Of a stretch of 64,000 nt of DNA, positions 59,047 to 64,000 are shown in pieces. This DNA comes from Sinohyriopsis cumingii (Eukaryota > Mollusca > Bivalvia > Unionida > Unionidae), in the NCBI GenBank assembly GCA_028554795.2, contig CM068842.1, forward strand, positions 23,532,590-23,596,589, written 5' to 3'. The position numbers and the translations under genes are program-made. Below the pieces are notes generated by a model. That model searched no databases and was not told the DNA's origin. It was given only the letters and a program-made list of their open reading frames with translations. Numbering within the stretch: position 1 is the stretch's first letter; each line of letters starts with the position of its first letter.

Positions 59047-61375
59047 CTGTAAAAGGAAAAAAAATGGAGGGTGATCAAACAGGCATCTTAAAAGGTTAGC
59101 AGAGAATACTTTAGGGTTTTGACCACTCAAGTGGCCTAGTGGTTAGAGCGTCTGCCTCAGATGCGGGAGGTCGCAGGTCTGAACCCCAGCCAAGTCATAC
59201 CAAAAACTTAGAAAAATTGTACTAGCAGCTGCCTCACTAGGCGCTCTGCAGTAAATGGTTTGTGTTAGGACTGGTGTCATGATAATGTGACTGGATGAGA
59301 CATGCTACAAGTCTGCAGCAGGATCCCCCAGTGCCAGACATTTCACTATAAACTGCCATACTGTAGACACTAGCAATATGGTTGAATTTGTTTTAAAGCT
59401 ATGTTAAAAATCCAAATCAAACACACACACTTTAGTCCTAAATACTGACCATCAATTTTTTTGTTTTTGAATGTTTGACTACCACTAAGCTTCAAAATCT
59501 CACAAAATTGTATAGGATTGCAGATTGCTCAGAACAAATAGTTTCCATTATGAAAGAATTGTTAAAATCAGATATACTTTTAAGAAATTCCACATCTAAG
59601 TTCCAAAGATTTCTGGCACATTGGAAGTATGAAAAGGACATTCTTTCCTGTACTTGGGAAAATATCAAAGCTGTGTGAAATAGGGAAAAACTTTGGCTAT
59701 CTAAATTACAAAACTTGACTTGCCAGCTTATTCAGTTCCTAAATGGCAAATAAATACAAAATTGAAATTTCTTTATATCATGGTAATGATAAAATTTGCC
59801 TTGAGAACATAGCCATGAAATTTCTTCATTATGCATTATAGTTTAACGATTTTATTACACTGAAAACTTCCAAATGTTTGATGCTTAGGCATCCACAACT
59901 AGTTCAGACAGACTAAAGGTCTCAAAGGTGTAGCAACCACAAAAATTAATTCAAGGGTTGATTGTGTGATTTATAAATATCAGTATTAATAAGTACAACA
60001 AGAGAATGACTGTAAATATTTAATAATAAAGTCAATTTGTTGCAAAGATAAATGGAAGGAATAAGAGAAGACAAGGTGACATAAATTATGTTCATGAAAT
60101 ATGTCCACATGCCAACTTTCTGGACAATATTGGGTTTATTTTTTGAGGGGGGGTAAAAATACTTTCACATGAAGAGTTTTATGGTGAATAGGAGGGGTCA
60201 ATGCATTCAGTCCAAGTCCATGAAAATTAACAATAAAACATTTTAATTAATACAGTTCAATGGATCTTACAGCATCTTTATTTTGCAAGAATGTTAATTT
60301 AATTGAAAAATAGTGATAATTATAATTACTAACCAAACATTTTAGATAAAGCTGTACTTTTTTGTTTTACACAATAACTAAATGGTTACAACAAACCAGC
60401 TATTTTATGACTGTGACTATCAATGCCATTGTGTTTCAATTATTATTTTGTTAAGTGTGATTCACTTAAATCTATTTAATTTTTCAATGAGTGCCCAATT
60501 TCTAGCTCAACAGTCTGAACAGCATTTTTATGAATGCACTTTAAACAAATATGTTCTTCCAAGCACAAGTATGTAAAGGGGATTTGTTGTTGAAAACCAT
60601 GTTTATCATGTAACACATCATGACTTGGCAGGTATGAATTTGGTAACTGAGAAATTTTGTTTTTCATGTGATATGCTGTGATCTTGGCAGGTATGTTTAT
60701 GTTGCAAATATGCCTGTATCAAATCAATTCCAATCTGTTAATTGTTAAACTGCTGAATAAACCAAGATGGTAATCATTTGGTAAATAATGCCACTTCTCT
60801 ATAGAGTGATAATCTGCATGGCTACACCTACAGATCCCTGTTTGCTCCACTCTTCCCACTGCATGTTCTCGGCCCCTATACACATTATATGATATTGCCT
60901 CAACATTTGTTGCCTTGTACAGAATCAGACCTGAGCTATACTGAGTTGTTGGGCAGTTGTCTTAATTGATTTATAACCCATGATGTTGCCACCTGTGGTA
61001 ATTCTTTTGGGGATGTAGCTATAAGCCATAAAATGGTCAGGTAGAATCCACTTTTGAAGTGGAGCTGAATGTAAGTTACACTTGGTGAAAAGATATACAG
61101 ATGGGAGATCTGAAAGGTATTGTCAACCGAACTACAGTCAACAGCGTGTTCAACCAGCATGAGTGATATATGGTCAATTCGTTTTGTACTTTACATTCTG
61201 CACTGCACCTTCAAAAACGGACTGGCTGCTCACTGCATAATTCATTAAACTCAATTTAATGATTGGCTTGTAAAACGAGAGTTACATGCTAACTTTTGAA
61301 GATGAATATCTGCACGTGAAACAAGAAATATTTAGTGGAGGCATTTCTTAGAGATGTCATGCTAGATGCATTTAC
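59047..61375 (-). other. intron of TMEM134-like gene
   Basis: 2.3-kb intron with consensus gtaaat donor and ttttacag acceptor (- strand). It contains a SINE of family 2 at 59115-59428. The rest shows nothing recognisable. Confidence 0.65.
59115..59428 (+). mobile_element. tRNA-derived SINE, family 2
   Basis: A box TGGCCTAGTGGTTAGAGC and B box GGTCTGAACCCC are well kept. The body carries gcagctgcctcactaggcg, the gtttgtgttaggactggtgt block and a ttaaaaatccaaatcaaaca tail. Duplications are actttag (59108-59114; 59429-59435). It lies in the intron of the TMEM134-like gene, opposite to its transcription. Confidence 0.9.
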
Positions 61376-61429
61376 CTCCTGGAATTAACAACAGCAAGCC
61401 TCCGATGAAGAAGACAAGGGAATGCATAC
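61376..61429 (-). CDS. TMEM134: TMEM134-like gene, second transmembrane exon
   Basis: 54 nt between acceptor tatttccag and donor GGAG/gtaaat on the - strand. It encodes MHSLVFFIGGLLLLIPG, a hydrophobic helix ending in Pro-Gly, then a split Gly/Ala codon shared with the exon at 58967-59046. Human TMEM134 has, as I recall, a similar IFFVPGFLLLVPG before YH. The phases (1 in, 1 out) and the smooth join PGAYHLVYIF support the pair. Upstream exons, with the first transmembrane helix and the N-terminal tail, were not found in 61430-64000 and probably lie beyond the window. Confidence 0.75.
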
Positions 61430-61844
61430 CTGGAAATAAAAAGATTAAGTTACCTATAAAATTTACATTAATCAATACCAGGTTAATGCCAGAAATGTGT
61501 AAAACAGCAAAGTTTTCCAACAATGAAAACAACCTATATTAGTATGCCATGTATTTAAAGCTTATCTTTAGTTTTGAGTATGTTCAAAGTATTATACATC
61601 AGAAACACAGCAATTCCTCTTGTCAAAATTCTATAAACGATTATAATCTATATCAATAATTTACATGCCAATGATTATTGGTACAAGATTCTGTTTTCCA
61701 ATGATAGTGCTCAGTTTATAGTACAAAATTCTTCCCACTGTTTTATATTATTCTGAATTCGTTTTTTCTAAACACAATCATAAAAGAGGGTTTTAGCCAT
61801 TGTAAATCATGAAAAAATGTAGGTTTACCATATATTCATGCTCA

Positions 61845-62040
61845 TAAATTAAGTCCAATTGCATACAACAATGATCGTGATCTGCTAGCACATATCTGCC
61901 AGCAGATCAAGGTCTACATTGTTTGTTGTACTGATTACTCCTAACAAACTGCATATACCCCAATCTGCTGGCATATTATGCGAGGGCAAATCTGGGTCTA
62001 TGCAGTTTTCAGTTGGGCTTGTTTATTAAGTGAATATATG
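61845..62040. mobile_element. double-hairpin MITE, copy 4
   Basis: Two agatc-type palindromes flank gtttgttgtactgattactc plus ctaacaaac. The outer parts (taagtccaattgcat / cagttgggcttg) are an imperfect inverted repeat. Confidence 0.65.
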
Positions 62041-63049
62041 TTATAATTCAAAGAGACCAAAATAATGCATATTTTGTGCACTTTAACTATTTAGAATAAA
62101 TCTGAATAAACAAGCCCTTGAACATTATGTAACTATGGATGGTCACTGTCAATGATAAAGTATTTAGAATTAATCTGAATGAGCAAGCCCCTGAATATTG
62201 TGTGTTTATGGAGGACTTCTTCATTTTCTGTCACGGGACTGTTATTGCACTTATAAAAATTATACACCAATTTTTCTTTAATATGAGACAGAAGTTGCAA
62301 CCATATCATTTTAAATCCGCTATGTAACCAGAGTTCATAGCACTATGACACAACTAATCAAAATGTTACATCATATCAATGATGTCATAATGTAATCTTG
62401 TCATTTTGAGTTTCAAATAAGCATTGATGAAAGTGGACTACCTTCAAATAAATGACTTCAAAAATGGTTTTAAAGATTAACTTATGATTCTCTTGGGCAA
62501 ATCTGTAAGTCTGTTTACTCCAATTAGTCACAGGCAAGCTCAACACAAACTTGGAAATATAAACTGATTAATTACACTTTTCTATATTAAATTTGTAAAT
62601 AGAGTTCTAGACATGTAAATATTTTAGTTATAATGCAAACAAAGTGAATGGCTGGATGTACAAATATAAGAATGGCCAAATGTGGATCACGTCTTTGACA
62701 AAACAGGATTGATAGTCACCATCAAGTGCTGGGGTAATTCAACAATATGCCCAAGTGGGACTGAGACTGTTCATCATTCTGACAAATGCAAAGGGAATTG
62801 TCCAAGATATTTCAACTGAAACCTTCCCATTAAACCAAGCTGGATGTTTTTGTTGGAATTTCTTCCAATGTTGTTGACTGAATATGTTATGAAAACAACT
62901 GTTTCAAAGTTTCTCTAGCTTCTCCATTCATACATGATGGCACATCAAACAGCATGACCAATAATGAAAGGCACCATGCACTGATTTCTTGTGTCAAACT
63001 GGTCAGATTCAATGTTTTTAAGCTAAAGTTGTTTAAATGTATGTTGACT

Positions 63050-64000
63050 TTTAATAACAGGTATATTTCTTTTGGCAGAACACATCATCACTAGTTTAAA
63101 TCTGAAAGGTGTTCAAGACAGGACACTTTCTGTCAAATTTCATTGGTCTGCCAAGCAGTATCTTTAGAAGAAAAAAAACCAGCTGTTATTTTATTTCTAG
63201 AAAAAAAACCAGCTGTTCTATTTTAGTAACTTCAAGCTCATTTGATGTCTCATTGGTGTCACTTATACAAACTTAAAATCCCTTCATGTCAGACGGCTCT
63301 CGGCCAAATTTATTCAAATTCTTACAAAGGATTGGAAGTAGTCAATAAATTTTCCATATTTAGTAACCGTGGCAATATCTGAAGGCAAACTGGCATAAAT
63401 GTATAAATATGAAAGCCCTTATTACCAGAATGCTTTCAGTTAAATTATTCATTACAAACCAATTTTTTTTAAAAAAAAGTAAATTTAAATGCGATCAATT
63501 TTTACCAAGATCGACCATATTTGAATACAGTTGTTGTTTCAGGTTTAATGCCATTTTTCAGCACCTGATAGGCCCATGGGAAGCTACTCAAACCCAAGCA
63601 GACAGACATTAGATAGCAGTGTTCTGAAAAGGCAAATGATTTAGCCATGATGTTTTCTGTCAATTTTGGTCAAATTCTCTTTGAGCAACTTTTTGAGGAA
63701 GCCATTTAAAGATATTTATATTTTTAGTAATGGCAGAACAGATTAAGTTGTATAAACTTTAACGACACCAAGATGCTTTCCGTCAAGTTTTGTTAAATTC
63801 TGCATTTCAGTCACAGTAACAGCCTTAATTGTGCCAGGATGCTTTCTTTCAAGTCTGGTCAAATTCTATTCAGCATTTTTGAAGAAGTCATTTAAATGTT
63901 TTTTTTTTATACTTCTTAATAACAGCTGCTAATTTTGATGGTGGAGTGGCATTATTTGTACAAATCTGAAAAGACTTCATGCAAGGAAGCTTTCTTTTAA
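63050..64000 (-). repeat. AGCTC-family modules, reverse orientation
   Basis: Modules with gaatgctttcagttaaatta, ccaagatgctttccgtcaag and ttttgttaaattctg-atttcag repeat about every 110-140 bp and continue past the window end. A 33-bp duplication (agaaaaaaaaccagctgtt) lies at 63168-63222. Confidence 0.6.

Larger units (their letters stand above)
61430..64000 (-). other. intron/upstream of TMEM134-like gene
   Basis: Contains the double-hairpin MITE at 61845-62040 and AGCTC-family modules at 63050-64000. 62050-63040 shows no exon or element I can identify. Confidence 0.4.

Overview
The window is eukaryotic, AT-rich, intron-dominated and heavily loaded with repeats. tRNA-derived SINEs, diverged tandem modules that open with an AGCTC hairpin, DIRS-like and RTE-like retroelements, and a TRAFD1-like gene together point to a lophotrochozoan animal, most likely a mollusc. 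That assignment is inference from repeat style and protein similarity recalled from memory; nothing was searched.

Two host genes can be supported. (1) A TRAFD1-like (TRAF-type zinc finger) gene runs on the + strand from before base 1 to a stop at 34583-34585. Its visible exons are 716-876, 3178-3298, 8285-8842, 26690-26813 and 34550-34585. The phases agree across the first two junctions and the last one. The 8842 to 26690 junction is out of phase by two bases, so at least one small exon is missing from this model; 9235-9263 is a candidate. (2) The last two coding exons of a TMEM134-like (DUF872) membrane protein gene lie on the - strand at 61376-61429 and 58967-59046. The two genes converge tail to tail.

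Most of the remaining sequence is transposable elements at different stages of decay. The best preserved is a 2.4 kb DNA transposon (20058-22453) with about 110-bp inverted ends beginning CACTGG, a TAA target duplication, and one 563-codon transposase-like ORF broken by a single nonsense codon. Next to it (22849-25277) is a decayed two-gene transposon: a SWIM zinc finger/YqaJ nuclease pseudogene faces a THAP/coiled-coil transposase remnant. Others are two TTAA-flanked piggyBac-like elements (2177-2973; 27666-28666, the latter carrying an L2-like LINE tail), a TA-flanked pogo/Tc1-like element (10654-12225), an RTE-like LINE (about 44030-48045) with two single-base homopolymer indels, and DIRS-like debris (10077-10520; 48046-50300). 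There are also three tRNA-SINE families, many with clear target-site duplications, and a double-hairpin MITE in four copies.

Tandem arrays are prominent: 47 bp x 21 (4077-5064, with a six-unit higher-order repeat), 44 bp x 7, 28 bp x 12, 41 bp x 7, 25 bp x 46 (31934-33082) and several diverged arrays. From about 34586 to 44000 and from 50800 to 58960 I see 3' UTR/intergenic sequence and repeats, but no further convincing gene. No bacterial-type genes, CRISPR arrays, rRNA or functional tRNA genes were seen.
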